Positions 32,301-40,265 of a DNA stretch of 64,000 nucleotides are shown one piece after another. Source of the stretch: CAMLFJ01 sp040902305 (GTDB taxonomy: Bacteria; Methylomirabilota; Methylomirabilia; Rokubacteriales; CSP1-6); assembly GCA_040902305.1 (NCBI GenBank), contig JBBDXN010000099.1:42143-106142 (forward strand). The letters run 5' to 3'. The translations under genes and the position numbers were made by a program. The first letter of the stretch is position 1, and every line of letters starts with the position of its first letter. The notes below the pieces were generated by a model. That model did not search any database. It was given only the letters and a program-made list of their open reading frames with translations, and was not told the origin of the DNA.

Positions 32301-35300
32301 GGGCGGCCTCGCGTGACGGAGCGGCGAGGGTGGAGAAGGTGAGGCGGGCGGTTTCGCCCGCCGCGAGCCGGATGCGGCGGCGGAGGCTGAAGATGGGATC
32401 GAGCACCGAACCCGCGGTGTTCGACAAGGGCCGCCCGTCGACGATCGACATGGGCGTCCGGATCGTCCGACCCCGGCCGAGGAAGCGCCCCCGATCCGTC
32501 TCGTACTGGGCGCCTCCGCCGGGCTGCCCTTCCACCACGACGGTGTGGGCGGCCCAGACCGCCGCCTCGCCCGCCTCACGGACCCGGCGGGTGGCCAGGA
32601 GGGCCCCGAGATCGGCCACCGCTTCCGTCTGGACGAAGAGACTGGAGAAGACGGGGTGGGCGGCATCCGCGGCGGGCGGGGCCAGCACCAGCTCGGCGTA
32701 GGACGTCAGCTCGAGCTCTCGCGCCTGCGCCCCGAGGTTCGTAATCGAGACCCGGCGCATCTCGGCGTCGTCTTCCGGCGAGACCAGCACCTCGAGAGTG
32801 GTCGCGATCGCGCCGTCGCGTCGGCGGAACTCCGCGCGATCCTCGGAGAAGGTCACTCGATAGGTGTCCGGCTCGATCCCGACCGGTTGGTATCCGGCCG
32901 ACCACACCGCGCCGCTCTGAACGTCCCGCAGGAAGACGTAGGTGCCGTAGTTGTCGCGGGTGACGTCCTCCCGCCATCGGGTGATCGCGAGGCCGCCGAG
33001 CCGGCTGTAGCCCGAGCCGGCGGTCGTGAGCATCACCGCGTACCGCCCGTTGGAGAGCAGGTGCGTCCGGGGCGTCGGCCCGTGTGGCGTGGTGAACTGG
33101 CGGAAGACCGGCTCGACGAAATCCCGGAGATGGGCCGGCGCGTGCACTTCCTCGACTCGAGGGCGGGCGACCGCCACGTCCCGGGGCGGCCGCTCCTGCA
33201 GGAGCAGGTCGGTGGCCTGGATGATGGGCTCGGCGTGAAACCGGCTGCGCATCATGCCGTCCTGGAGCGCGTTCGCCAGGGCGACGAGGGTCATGCCCTG
33301 ATGGTGGGCCATGTAGGCTCGCACGATGGCCACCGACGACCCGTCGGGAAGCCTCGATCCGGTGTAGTCGAGGGCCTCGTAGAAGCCATACGGGCCCCGG
33401 GCGCCCACCGCGACGAGGGACGAGAAGTTCTTGGCCGCGGCCGCGGGCTCGACCATCGCGGCGAGGGCGGTGGCGTACGGCGCGACGACCAGGTCTTCGC
33501 TGAGGCCCCGCTCGAGGCCCAGGCCCGGGACGCCGAAGTTCGAGTACTGGAAGGTCAGGTCCAGATCGCGCACGTTGTAGGCCGATTCGGATATTCCCCA
33601 GGGGACGCCGTGCTCCGCGCCGTAGCTCACGTGGCGCCGGACGACGAGGCGGGACGTCTCCGCGAGCAGGCTGCCCGGGGGGGCGTGCATGACGAGCGCC
33701 GGCATCAGGTACTCGAACATGGAGCCGGACCACGATACGAGCGCCGACCCGAGCCCCACCGGGGTCATCGGGCGGCCGAGGTGGAACCAGTGCGAGACGG
33801 GGACGTCCCCCTTGGCGATGGCGATGAAGCTGGCGAGCCGCGCCTCGGAGGCGAGCAGATCGTACGCGCTGCCGTCGAGGCCGCCATCGGTGACCCGGTA
33901 GCCGATCGAGAAGATCTTCCGCGAGGGATCGAAGAGGAAGTCGAACTCCATCGCGTCGAAGAGCTCCCGGGCGAGCCGGGCGACGGCCAGGAGCCGACGA
34001 ACGAGCACGCGGGCTGCCTCGGCGGAGAGATCGAGGTCGGCAATGAGCTGGTCGATACCCGCGACCTCCTCCGCCCGGGCGGAGCCCTCACGGAGGGTCG
34101 CCTCGCGAAGCGTCGTGAGCTCGTCGATCGCCGCTTGGCAGCGGTCGGGCAGATCGGCCGGGGTCGGCGGCGAGCGAAAGAGGGCGGTGAGCGCCCGCGG
34201 GGGATCGTCCGGCGCGGCCTCGAGGCGCGCCGCCCAGGGCATGAGCGTGTCGAGGTCGCGCGCGTGGCTGGCCGCGGTGGCGCGAGCCGCCTGGGCCCAG
34301 ACCAGGAGATCGGAGTGCTCACCATCGCCCCGCTCGGCGGTCAGGGCGCGGGCGATGTCCACGAGGGTGTCGGCGTCGCGGACGAGGAGGTGGACACGGG
34401 CGGCCGATTCCGCCGGAGTCGCCGGGGGATCGCGGAGCGCGGCGGCCAGCGCCTCGCGCGTTTCCGCGAGATGACCGAGGGTGACCGTCTGAGTGCGGCG
34501 GTCGTGGGGGGGGGGGNNNNNNNNNNCGTCCAGGACGCTCGCGGCGTCCTGGACGAGGAGCAGCGCGTCCTCGATGCCCGCGAAGACCTGGCGATCCAGC
34601 AGCGGGGAGTCGACCGCGCTGCGGCACGCCCGGCCGAGAGCGAGCAGATGCGCGGCGAGGTTTCCACTGTCCACGGTGGACACGTAGCGCGGCTCCAGGG
34701 GGCGGAGGGCGCCGGTATCGTACCAATTGTAGAAGTGGCCACGGAACCGCTCGAGCCGGCGCATCGTCGCCAGGGTCGCCTCGAGCCGGTCGAGGGTGTC
34801 GAGGCTGCCGAGCCAGCCGAAATCGCGGGCGGACACTATCGAGAGCAGGTAGAGACCGATGTTGGTGGGGGACGTCCGGTGCGCGACGACCGGCTTGGGG
34901 TCTTCCTGGAAGTTGTCGGGCGGGAGGAAGCTGTCGTCCGGCCCGACGAAGGCCTCGAAGAACCGCCAGGTACGGCGCGCGGTCGAGCGCAGCATGCGGG
35001 TGTCCGCGGGCGAGAGATCCTGCGTGGGGGACGGGCGCGGGGGCCGGCTGACCCATCGCGCCACCAGGGGCGAGAGCGCCCAGAGCAAGAGGAACGGTCC
35101 GGCCAGCCCGGCGCTTTCAGGCCGCGCCACCACCAGGAGGGCCACCGCGGCGGCGGTGAGGACCAGCGCGCCGCGCATCCGTCGATACGCGGCGGCGACG
35201 TCGCGCGAGAGCTCCGCATCGGCCTGGGCGGCCGACGTCCATTCGAGCAGCCGCCGGCGGGTCAGGAACAGGCGGACGAGCGTCCGCGCGATCGCGTCGC

Positions 35301-38034
35301 TCATCAGCCAGGCCTGATGGGCCAGGAACGTGACGCCGAGCGCGATCTGGGACGCGGCGAGGGCGAAGCTCCGCCCCACGCCGCGGATGTGGGTCCGTTT
35401 GGAGATGCCCGATCGCTGGGGAACGGCGTCGGCCACCGCCGGCACGAGCGCGGGAAGCACCAGGGTGGCGAGAACGAACGGGGTCCAGACGGCCGGCGCG
35501 CCGTGAGGAAGCGTCCAGCTCGCGACGAGGGTGAGCCAGGCGGTGGGCGGCGACAGGGTCCGGCGGAGATTGTCGACGATCTTCCACATGCCGATGAGCG
35601 GGATCCACGTGCTCCGGGCGCCCGCGATCACGTCTCCCTTGATGATCCAGGGGATGAGCTGCCAGTCGCCCCGCGCCCAGCGGTACTGGCGCCCGGCCGC
35701 GACCTCGTAGTCGGTGGGGAACTCCTCGAAGAGCTCGATGTCGGTGACGAGGCCCGCCCGGGCGAAGATGCCCTCGAAGAGGTCGTGGCTCAGGAGGGAG
35801 TTCTCGGGAACGCGGCCCTCGAGGGCCGCGGTGAAGGCCGCCACGTCGTAGATGCCCTTCCCGGTGTACGAGCCTTCGCCGAAGAGGTCCTGGTAGACGT
35901 CGGAGGTCGCGGTGGCATAGGGATCGATTCCGGCCGGGCCGGCGAAGATCCGCTGGAAGAAGGAGGTGCCGGATTCGGTGGGTATCGTGGGGGTGATTCG
36001 CGGCTGGAGAACGGCGTAGCCGTCGACGACGCGGCCCGCCTGGACGTCGAACGCCGGCCGGTTCAGCGGATGGGCCATGGTGCCGACGAGCCGGGTGGCG
36101 GCGCCTCGCGGCAGTCGGGTGTCGGCATCCAGGGTGATCACATAGCGGACCCCGGCGGGAGCGTGAGCCGGGCGTCCCCCGGTCTCGGCGAACGTGGTGT
36201 CGCTCGAGCCGGTCAGCAGGTGGTTGAGCTCGTCGAGCTTCCCGCGCTTGCGCTCCCATCCCATCCACTTGCCCTCGCCCGCGCTCCAGATTCGTCGGCG
36301 GTGGAGGAGGAGAAAGCGCTCGCCGCCGCCGGCGACCGAACCGTGGCGCGCGTTGAGGCGCGCGATGCCGGCGGTGGCGGCCGCGAGGAGCCGGTCATCC
36401 TCCGGCATGGTCTCGGTGGCCGCGTCGATCCAGTCCGACAGGAGGGCGAAGTGGATCTCCCCGTCCGGGTTGGCGAGGAAGTGGATCTCCAGGTGATTGA
36501 CGTGCTCCTCGATGGCGGCTTCGGTCGTCAGGAGCACCGGCACCACCACGAGGGTCCGCAGGCTCGAGGGCACTCCGTCGGGGAGCTCGAGGCGTGGCAG
36601 CCGCCTCGGCCCCACCAGCCTCACCACCGCGCGATTGATGAGCGCGACCGCGAGGTCGGAGGCCGGGATCATGGCGAGCAGTCCCAGCAGGACGAGGGCG
36701 CCGAGACTCGCGCCGGCCGCGTCGGCGGCCAGGAGGGGGACCGCCAGGAGCAGCGCGGTGACCGCCGGAATGGTCGTGAGGTAACCCGGGATCGCCCCCG
36801 ACAGGACGGCTCGAAGGAGCCGGCGCCGGGCGGGAACGCGATAGCCGAGCTCCCGCTCCAGGAACGGCCGCCCCTTGGAGATCAGATAGTAGCCGGGATC
36901 CTCCGATCGATCTCCGATGGCGCCGCCGGTCCTCGGCGCCGCCGATGCGGCCCGCCTGGCCAGGGCGATCGCCTGCCGGGTGACGTCGAGCTCGGACCGC
37001 GTGGAGGCCCGGGCGAGGTCCTCGATCGCGTGCCGGTACTGGTCGCGGGTCGGGAAGTCCATGGCGCCGAAGTGACTCTCGCCGCGCAGCATGTCATCGA
37101 CGAGGCTGACCCCTTCGAAGAACTCCGCCCAGTCGAAGGTCGCCATCGTGCGCATGCTGGTGATCACGTTGCGCACCGTCACGTTCATGGCGGCCTGGTT
37201 CTGGTGCTCGGCCTGCACGAGGCGGTCGGCCGACGTTCCGAGCCGGGCGAGCTGCTCGTTGAGCCACCGCAGCGCGGGGGTCGACTGAGGGTCCTGCTCG
37301 CGCAATCGCTGGACGAGCTCCACCGTGAACGGAGTCGACGGGGCCACCGTCGCCTCGAGGCCCTGGAAGGCGAGCGGGCGGGCGGGGCGGCCGCCGAGGC
37401 CGAGCAGGTCGTCCGCGAGGGCGTCGGCGTCTTGACGGGCGGCACGACCGGTCACGATGCGCTCGCCCAGCCGGCGGAGATTTTCCACCAGCAGGATCCG
37501 GAGGGCGATGGGGACGGCCCAGAGCTCGCCGATGGTCAGGGGCTGAACGTGTTGAAATCGGCGGACGAAGCGCTGCAGGGTCTCGGGCTCGAATCGGCTG
37601 TCGGTGTGCGCGACGAAGGCCCAGGCCAGGCCGAGAACGCGTGGATAGCCCTGGAGCGGGCCGTCCGCGAGCTTGGGCAGCTGGCGGTAGAACCCGCGCG
37701 GCAGGTCCTCGCGGACTTGCCGGACCACCGCGTCCACGATGTGGAAATTGTCGACGAACCACTCCGCGGCCGGAGTCGTCGCGCCCTCGTCGCGGATCAC
37801 CGCGGCGATCTCTCGGTAGCACTGGAGCAGAACGCGCCCGCTGTCCCGCACGCGGGGCGACAGGCGGCGGCCGATCTGGCCCTCGGCGAGGACGCGCTGG
37901 TGCGCGATGCGCTCCGCGTGTTCCTCGAGCCGTTCCGGGCTGAAGAGGTCCGCCCGGATCGGGTCCTGGGCCCCGGGCGCGAATGGGGGAGACGATGCGA
38001 CCGAGAACGGGGAGGCGGCGCCGAAGATCGCCAA
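29296..38034 (-). CDS. Cyclic beta-1,2-glucan synthetase-type giant glycosyltransferase (NdvB/Cgs-like)
   Basis: About 2,912 codons, interrupted by two N gaps. N-terminal LFSPERLEEHAERIAHQR domain; membrane helices ~410-480; GT84 domain with DADTRLPRG and QYRWARGDW motifs (~650-830) and flanking helices to ~1,010; a glycoamylase-like region with TVDSGNLAAHLLALG and YNVRDLDLTFQYSNFGVPGLG; then GH94-type domains with GTGDWNDGMNRV and HPPSGRGVRTRISDD. Known homologues initiate, elongate and cyclise beta-1,2-glucan and trim it with the GH94 phosphorylase domain; products are periplasmic. The start TTG 38034 is uncertain. It ends at TAA 29296. No glucan exporter (NdvA) is in the window. Confidence 0.92.
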   Translation of the reverse strand: MAIFGAASPFSVASSPPFAPGAQDPIRADLFSPERLEEHAERIAHQRVLAEGQIGRRLSPRVRDSGRVLLQCYREIAAVIRDEGATTPAAEWFVDNFHIVDAVVRQVREDLPRGFYRQLPKLADGPLQGYPRVLGLAWAFVAHTDSRFEPETLQRFVRRFQHVQPLTIGELWAVPIALRILLVENLRRLGERIVTGRAARQDADALADDLLGLGGRPARPLAFQGLEATVAPSTPFTVELVQRLREQDPQSTPALRWLNEQLARLGTSADRLVQAEHQNQAAMNVTVRNVITSMRTMATFDWAEFFEGVSLVDDMLRGESHFGAMDFPTRDQYRHAIEDLARASTRSELDVTRQAIALARRAASAAPRTGGAIGDRSEDPGYYLISKGRPFLERELGYRVPARRRLLRAVLSGAIPGYLTTIPAVTALLLAVPLLAADAAGASLGALVLLGLLAMIPASDLAVALINRAVVRLVGPRRLPRLELPDGVPSSLRTLVVVPVLLTTEAAIEEHVNHLEIHFLANPDGEIHFALLSDWIDAATETMPEDDRLLAAATAGIARLNARHGSVAGGGERFLLLHRRRIWSAGEGKWMGWERKRGKLDELNHLLTGSSDTTFAETGGRPAHAPAGVRYVITLDADTRLPRGAATRLVGTMAHPLNRPAFDVQAGRVVDGYAVLQPRITPTIPTESGTSFFQRIFAGPAGIDPYATATSDVYQDLFGEGSYTGKGIYDVAAFTAALEGRVPENSLLSHDLFEGIFARAGLVTDIELFEEFPTDYEVAAGRQYRWARGDWQLIPWIIKGDVIAGARSTWIPLIGMWKIVDNLRRTLSPPTAWLTLVASWTLPHGAPAVWTPFVLATLVLPALVPAVADAVPQRSGISKRTHIRGVGRSFALAASQIALGVTFLAHQAWLMSDAIARTLVRLFLTRRRLLEWTSAAQADAELSRDVAAAYRRMRGALVLTAAAVALLVVARPESAGLAGPFLLLWALSPLVARWVSRPPRPSPTQDLSPADTRMLRSTARRTWRFFEAFVGPDDSFLPPDNFQEDPKPVVAHRTSPTNIGLYLLSIVSARDFGWLGSLDTLDRLEATLATMRRLERFRGHFYNWYDTGALRPLEPRYVSTVDSGNLAAHLLALGRACRSAVDSPLLDRQVFAGIEDALLLVQDAASVLDXXXXPPPHDRRTQTVTLGHLAETREALAAALRDPPATPAESAARVHLLVRDADTLVDIARALTAERGDGEHSDLLVWAQAARATAASHARDLDTLMPWAARLEAAPDDPPRALTALFRSPPTPADLPDRCQAAIDELTTLREATLREGSARAEEVAGIDQLIADLDLSAEAARVLVRRLLAVARLARELFDAMEFDFLFDPSRKIFSIGYRVTDGGLDGSAYDLLASEARLASFIAIAKGDVPVSHWFHLGRPMTPVGLGSALVSWSGSMFEYLMPALVMHAPPGSLLAETSRLVVRRHVSYGAEHGVPWGISESAYNVRDLDLTFQYSNFGVPGLGLERGLSEDLVVAPYATALAAMVEPAAAAKNFSSLVAVGARGPYGFYEALDYTGSRLPDGSSVAIVRAYMAHHQGMTLVALANALQDGMMRSRFHAEPIIQATDLLLQERPPRDVAVARPRVEEVHAPAHLRDFVEPVFRQFTTPHGPTPRTHLLSNGRYAVMLTTAGSGYSRLGGLAITRWREDVTRDNYGTYVFLRDVQSGAVWSAGYQPVGIEPDTYRVTFSEDRAEFRRRDGAIATTLEVLVSPEDDAEMRRVSITNLGAQARELELTSYAELVLAPPAADAAHPVFSSLFVQTEAVADLGALLATRRVREAGEAAVWAAHTVVVEGQPGGGAQYETDRGRFLGRGRTIRTPMSIVDGRPLSNTAGSVLDPIFSLRRRIRLAAGETARLTFSTLAAPSREAALALADKYRDPATFERAVTLAWTQAQVQCHHLGIEPDETHLFQNLASRILYSDPTLRPSADVLARNTSGPAALWAQQISGDLPIVLVRIDESEDRGIVRQLLRAHEYWRVKGLAVDLVILNEKAHSYTQELQTSLEALVRTSQSARRDERDSTRGNVFILRKDLLSPNDHAALQAAARAVLLSRHGTLAEQLLRAESPQDPAPAPRRRPARKEVPADTPSPRPESEFFNGVGGFVDDGREYVTVLGEGQWTPAPWVNVIANPAFGFQVSESGAGYTWSLNSRENQLTPWSNDPVSDPPGETIYVRDEETGELWGPTLLPIRENASAYVARHGQGYSSFEHTSHGIALRLLQFVPREDPIKISRLTLHNHSGRARRLSVTAYVEWVLGALRSVTAPFIATEIDPETGALFARNAWNPEFGDRIAFADLGGRQTGWTGDRAEILGRNGTLDHPALLERGGRLSGKVGAGLDPCAALQAVIEVPAGGSEEIVFFLGQASSPAEARALLARYRAEDLDLTLEAVRTHWDDILGAVQVKTPDRSMDLMLNRWLLYQTLGCRVWARSAFYQAGGAYGFRDQLQDVMALAVAKREVAREHLLRAAARQFVEGDVQHWWHPPSGRGVRTRISDDSIWLPYAVTHYLEVTGDATLVDEIVPFLEGPAIPPGQDESYFQPTRSAEQATLFEHCARALDRSLSVGAHGLPLIGTGDWNDGMNRVXXXXRGDGARADTWRTHVHALKASLEAHAWDGDWYRRAYFDDGTPLGSVANAECRIDSIAQSWGVISGAAEPARAARAMAAVEEYLVRRDQELILLFTPPFDHAPLDPGYIKGYPPGIRENGGQYTHAAIWAVMAFAALGDGDKANELFSILNPINRASTRAGVHRYKVEPYVAAADVYAEYPHVGRGGWTWYTGSAGWMYRAGLEWLLGFRLRDAILHLDPCIPRAWRRFDITFRYHASRYEIEVENPNGVTRGISTIEVDGIPLAFAGGSLPLTSDGATHRVRIVLG
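30156..30165. other. Assembly gap (10 N) inside the glucan synthetase gene
   Basis: The gap falls right after GTGDWNDGMNRV. GH94 proteins normally continue with a G-x-x-G-(R/K)-G-E-S-V-W segment and a helix before the region seen on the other side, so the real gap is probably longer than 10 bases. The frame is kept by chance or by scaffolding convention. Confidence 0.9.
34517..34526. other. Assembly gap (10 N) inside the glucan synthetase gene
   Basis: The gap is bordered by 11 consecutive G (34506-34516), an unnatural sequence-end artefact typical of two-colour Illumina reads. The codons beside it (Pro-Pro-Pro on the minus strand) should not be trusted. Confidence 0.9.
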
Positions 38035-38055
38035 GGCCGTAGTCTATCATCGCGC

Positions 38056-38084
38056 TTGACCCGAGTGCACTATTGATATAACTT
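38056..38084 (+). promoter_or_regulatory. AT-rich divergent promoter region
   Basis: TTGACC (38056-38061), 17-bp spacer, TAACTT (38079-38084), inside an unusually AT-rich 45-bp patch (38066-38110) between the divergent glucan synthetase and the small-gene cluster. TATATC/AATAGT sequences on the minus strand could serve the giant gene. Confidence 0.45.
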
Positions 38085-38147
38085 ACATAAGAACCATATG
38101 TTGTATTCCGAGTGATGCGTCGAACTGGCAAGAACCGGGAGGCGGCG

Positions 38148-38423
38148 ATGTTCGAGGACAAGGCGAGGGTCCTGCTCATTCTCCCCCAAGAGGCCCTGGA
38201 CCGGGCTCGCGTGTTCGCCGGAGAAGCGATCACGAAGCTCAAGGGCCCGGTGAGTCTGCAGATGGTGCTTCGCGCCCTCATCGACGAAGGACTCAAGCGA
38301 GAGCGGGACCGCACCATTCTCGCCAACATCGAGGCTCAAGTGCGGGCGATGCGTGAGCTCCGGAGCCGGGCCGGCCGGCCGGCGGCGGTGCGCCGGTCGC
38401 CCGCGGCGGGCCGGGCGAAATGA
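38148..38423 (+). CDS. Small hypothetical protein (91 aa), RHH-like composition
   Basis: ATG 38148 is chosen for its GGGAGG (38137-38142); an earlier ATG at 38112 lacks one. MFEDKARVLLILPQEALDRARVFAGEAITKLKGPVSLQMVLRALIDEGLKRE resembles a short strand followed by two helices, as in ribbon-helix-helix proteins, then a basic tail. First gene of the small-gene cluster. It overlaps the next gene by 4 bp. Confidence 0.65.
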   Translation: MFEDKARVLLILPQEALDRARVFAGEAITKLKGPVSLQMVLRALIDEGLKRERDRTILANIEAQVRAMRELRSRAGRPAAVRRSPAAGRAK

Positions 38424-38734
38424 AGCTCCGCGATCTCACCCGAGGATCAAAAAAGGTGGTCTGGCCGGCCCAGTGGCTCGAGTGGCCCGACCCGGGCGAT
38501 ACATCCGTCGTGCCCGAGGAAGGCGTGCTGGAGGGGTTGACGCGGCTGGGCCGGCGGTTGCTGCTGCGGATCAACGTCAACGGCCACCGGCGCACGGCCA
38601 GCCTGGAGTGGGACTCGCCGCCGGCGGTCGGGGATGTCGAGATCGTGCTGCTCGCGAGTATCGGGGCGAAGATTCGAGAGCTCGGAAATCTGGAGTTGCC
38701 CACGCGCACCGGGCGCAGTTCGCCGACACCCTGA
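38420..38734 (+). CDS. Hypothetical protein (104 aa)
   Basis: Starts at the ATGA overlap with the previous stop. Not recognised: KVVWPAQWLEWPDPGDTSVVPEEGVLEGLTR, then two beta-strand-like stretches (LLLRINVNGHRRTASLEW and VEIVLLASIGAKIREL). Tight coupling suggests it acts with the RHH-like protein. Confidence 0.65.
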   Translation: MKLRDLTRGSKKVVWPAQWLEWPDPGDTSVVPEEGVLEGLTRLGRRLLLRINVNGHRRTASLEWDSPPAVGDVEIVLLASIGAKIRELGNLELPTRTGRSSPTP

Positions 38735-38770
38735 CACGATCGCCAGCGATGGCGCGGAGACTCGAGGCAG

Positions 38771-39040
38771 ATGCCAGCAGTGATTCTTGCCGTCGGCGAC
38801 TTCGTCCGGCGGGTGGTCGATGGGCTTCTCCGCGGTGACTGCCGGGGCAAGTTCCTCTGTTCTCGCTGCCTCGTCAAGCTGACCCGGGACCATCTGGACA
38901 AGAGCTATACGACGCGTGAGATCGCGCGGGTGATGGACGGTATCTTCGGCGCTCCGGGCCGTATCATGCAGGTCGCGACCTCCACGTGCGCGGCCTGCGC
39001 GAGGAATACGATGCCGTGCCTCGGGGTGCCGATTCCGTGA
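38771..39040 (+). CDS. Small CxxC zinc-ribbon family protein, paralogue 1
   Basis: 89 aa. N-terminal VGDFVRRVVDGLLRGDCRGKFLCSRCLVKLT, a central YTTREIARVMDGIFGAPG helix, and C-terminal CAACARNTMPCLGVPIP: two CxxC knuckles about 45 residues apart. It aligns throughout with the next gene. GAGGCAG is a weak Shine-Dalgarno for ATG 38771. Probably a small zinc-binding DNA, RNA or protein adaptor; function unknown. Confidence 0.7.
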   Translation: MPAVILAVGDFVRRVVDGLLRGDCRGKFLCSRCLVKLTRDHLDKSYTTREIARVMDGIFGAPGRIMQVATSTCAACARNTMPCLGVPIP

Positions 39041-39300
39041 CCGTCACCTACACGACCGAAGACTTCGTTCGCCGGGCGATCGGCCGGGTGCTCGGGGGCA
39101 AGTACCAGGGCGGCGTGGTCTGTTCGTCGTGTCTCGTGGGGATGACCCTGGAGCGCCTGCACACCGGCTGGCGGAAATCAGAGATCGAGCTGGCGATGGA
39201 GAAGGTGTTCAGGATCCCGGGGGCGCTCGACTGCACGCCGACCGGCCCCTGCGCTCGCTGCAAGCGATCGATGCCGTGCCTCGGGGAGCCTCACCGGTGA
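39037..39300 (+). CDS. Small CxxC zinc-ribbon family protein, paralogue 2
   Basis: 87 aa from GTG 39037, overlapping the previous stop (GTGA). TEDFVRRAIGRVLGGKYQGGVVCSSCLVGMTLERL, KSEIELAMEKVFRIPG, and CARCKRSMPCLGEPHR mirror paralogue 1 position by position, showing a tandem duplication. Both CxxC pairs are kept, plus the invariant MPCLG. Confidence 0.7.
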   Translation: MTVTYTTEDFVRRAIGRVLGGKYQGGVVCSSCLVGMTLERLHTGWRKSEIELAMEKVFRIPGALDCTPTGPCARCKRSMPCLGEPHR

Positions 39301-39310
39301 AAGGGTCGTT

Positions 39311-39565
39311 ATGTGCGTGTACTGCATGGAAGAGTCCGCCTGCGAGCACGAACGTGACGCCTGCGCGGCCAGCCGCGGCGAGAGCTGTGCGGCCTGCGGG
39401 CACACGTCCGCGGCCCGTCCCTGGCAGCCCCCCGCGTTTCGCGGACCGGGCCTGCGATGGACCCGGCCCAAGCCCAAGCCGCCGAAGAAGCGAGCACCCC
39501 CGCGGGGTGGCTCGGCGACCCCTCGGAAGATCACCGGTCGCGCCCGGCGCGGCGATGGCCGCTGA
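39311..39565 (+). CDS. Small cysteine-rich protein with basic tail (84 aa)
   Basis: N-terminal MCVYCMEESACEHERDACAASRGESCAACGH carries two CxxC pairs and extra Cys in only 31 residues; the C-terminal half is Pro/Arg/Lys-rich (TRPKPKPPKKRAPPRGG) like a nucleic-acid-binding tail. GAAAGGG lies 6 nt upstream of ATG. Position and cysteine content tie it to the zinc-ribbon cluster. Confidence 0.55.
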   Translation: MCVYCMEESACEHERDACAASRGESCAACGHTSAARPWQPPAFRGPGLRWTRPKPKPPKKRAPPRGGSATPRKITGRARRGDGR

Positions 39566-39574
39566 CCGGCACCG

Positions 39575-39832
39575 GTGACGATCTTCATGATGGGCGAAGA
39601 ACTGGCCCGGTGTCACGTGGGGGCGATGCTACGGGCTCGACCGGGACGCTACTACTGTCCCCGGTGCCTCGCGCGTCTCCTGAAGCCCGCGGCCTGGACG
39701 CGGCGCGAAGCGCGCCTCGCCATCGCCGCCCTCTTCCGCCGGCCCATCGGCCTCAGGACGACGCTCCGCCACCGGCGCGATCCTTGCCGGGACTGCGGGC
39801 AGGTTGCCCGAGCGCGGCTGGGCGCGGTGTAA
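39575..39832 (+). CDS. Small CxxC zinc-ribbon family protein, paralogue 3 (divergent)
   Basis: 85 aa from GTG 39575 (ATG 39587 is possible). EELARCHVGAMLRARPGRYYCPRCLARLLKPAAWTRREARLAIAALFRRPIGL, then PCRDCGQ: the same order of helix, CxxC-L, helix, CxxC as paralogues 1 and 2, with low identity. It begins 9 bp after the previous stop. Confidence 0.65.
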   Translation: MTIFMMGEELARCHVGAMLRARPGRYYCPRCLARLLKPAAWTRREARLAIAALFRRPIGLRTTLRHRRDPCRDCGQVARARLGAV

Positions 39833-39861
39833 TAGAGTAGGGTGAGCGAGAAGGGAGCGTG

Positions 39862-40158
39862 ATGGCTCAAAAAAGACCAGGGATGTACCGCGGCGACCGT
39901 CGCCGCAAGGAAGATCAGCGCAAAGCCAAGCAGGAAGCCAAGCGGGCGCGGAAAGCGGAGCGCCGGGAGAGCGGGGCCAGTGGCCCCGAGATCGGGGAGT
40001 CGGCCGCGACGAACGGCCAGGGCGGCCCGAAGGAGTTCGTCTGGTTCTCGCCGAGCAAAGGGCGGACCCTGACGACGGCCACCGCCGCCGTTCCGACCAT
40101 CGATGGAGTCGACGACTGGACGCTCCTGAGCGATCCGCGGACGATTCCGGGCGCTTGA
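39862..40158 (+). CDS. Small basic hypothetical protein (98 aa)
   Basis: ATG 39862 follows AAGGGAG. The N-terminal third is extremely basic (KRPGMYRGDRRRKEDQRKAKQEAKRARKAERRE), probably a single charged helix; the rest is disordered, with EFVWFSPSKGRTL and a short hydrophobic end. No family recognised. Last of the seven-gene small cluster. Confidence 0.6.
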   Translation: MAQKRPGMYRGDRRRKEDQRKAKQEAKRARKAERRESGASGPEIGESAATNGQGGPKEFVWFSPSKGRTLTTATAAVPTIDGVDDWTLLSDPRTIPGA

Positions 40159-40265
40159 GCCCGGGCGGGGTGCGCAGCCGACGCCCGGTTCGGTAACCAG
40201 CTCGATCGCCCGCCCCGTGACGACGCGGACCGGACGGCCTCTTGCGCTCGGTTCCCGGAAACGGC

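Noticed and set aside
32545..38076. A 1,843-codon open frame on the plus strand, antisense to the glucan synthetase
   Set aside because: It has no recognisable domain, is low-complexity His/Arg/Gly/Glu-rich, and is the usual shadow produced by high-GC codon bias opposite a real gene.
38055..38076. TTGACCCGAGTGCACTA as a sixth copy of the palindromic box
   Set aside because: It resembles the right arm but is one base short, lacks the inverted left arm and fits better as an ordinary -35 element.
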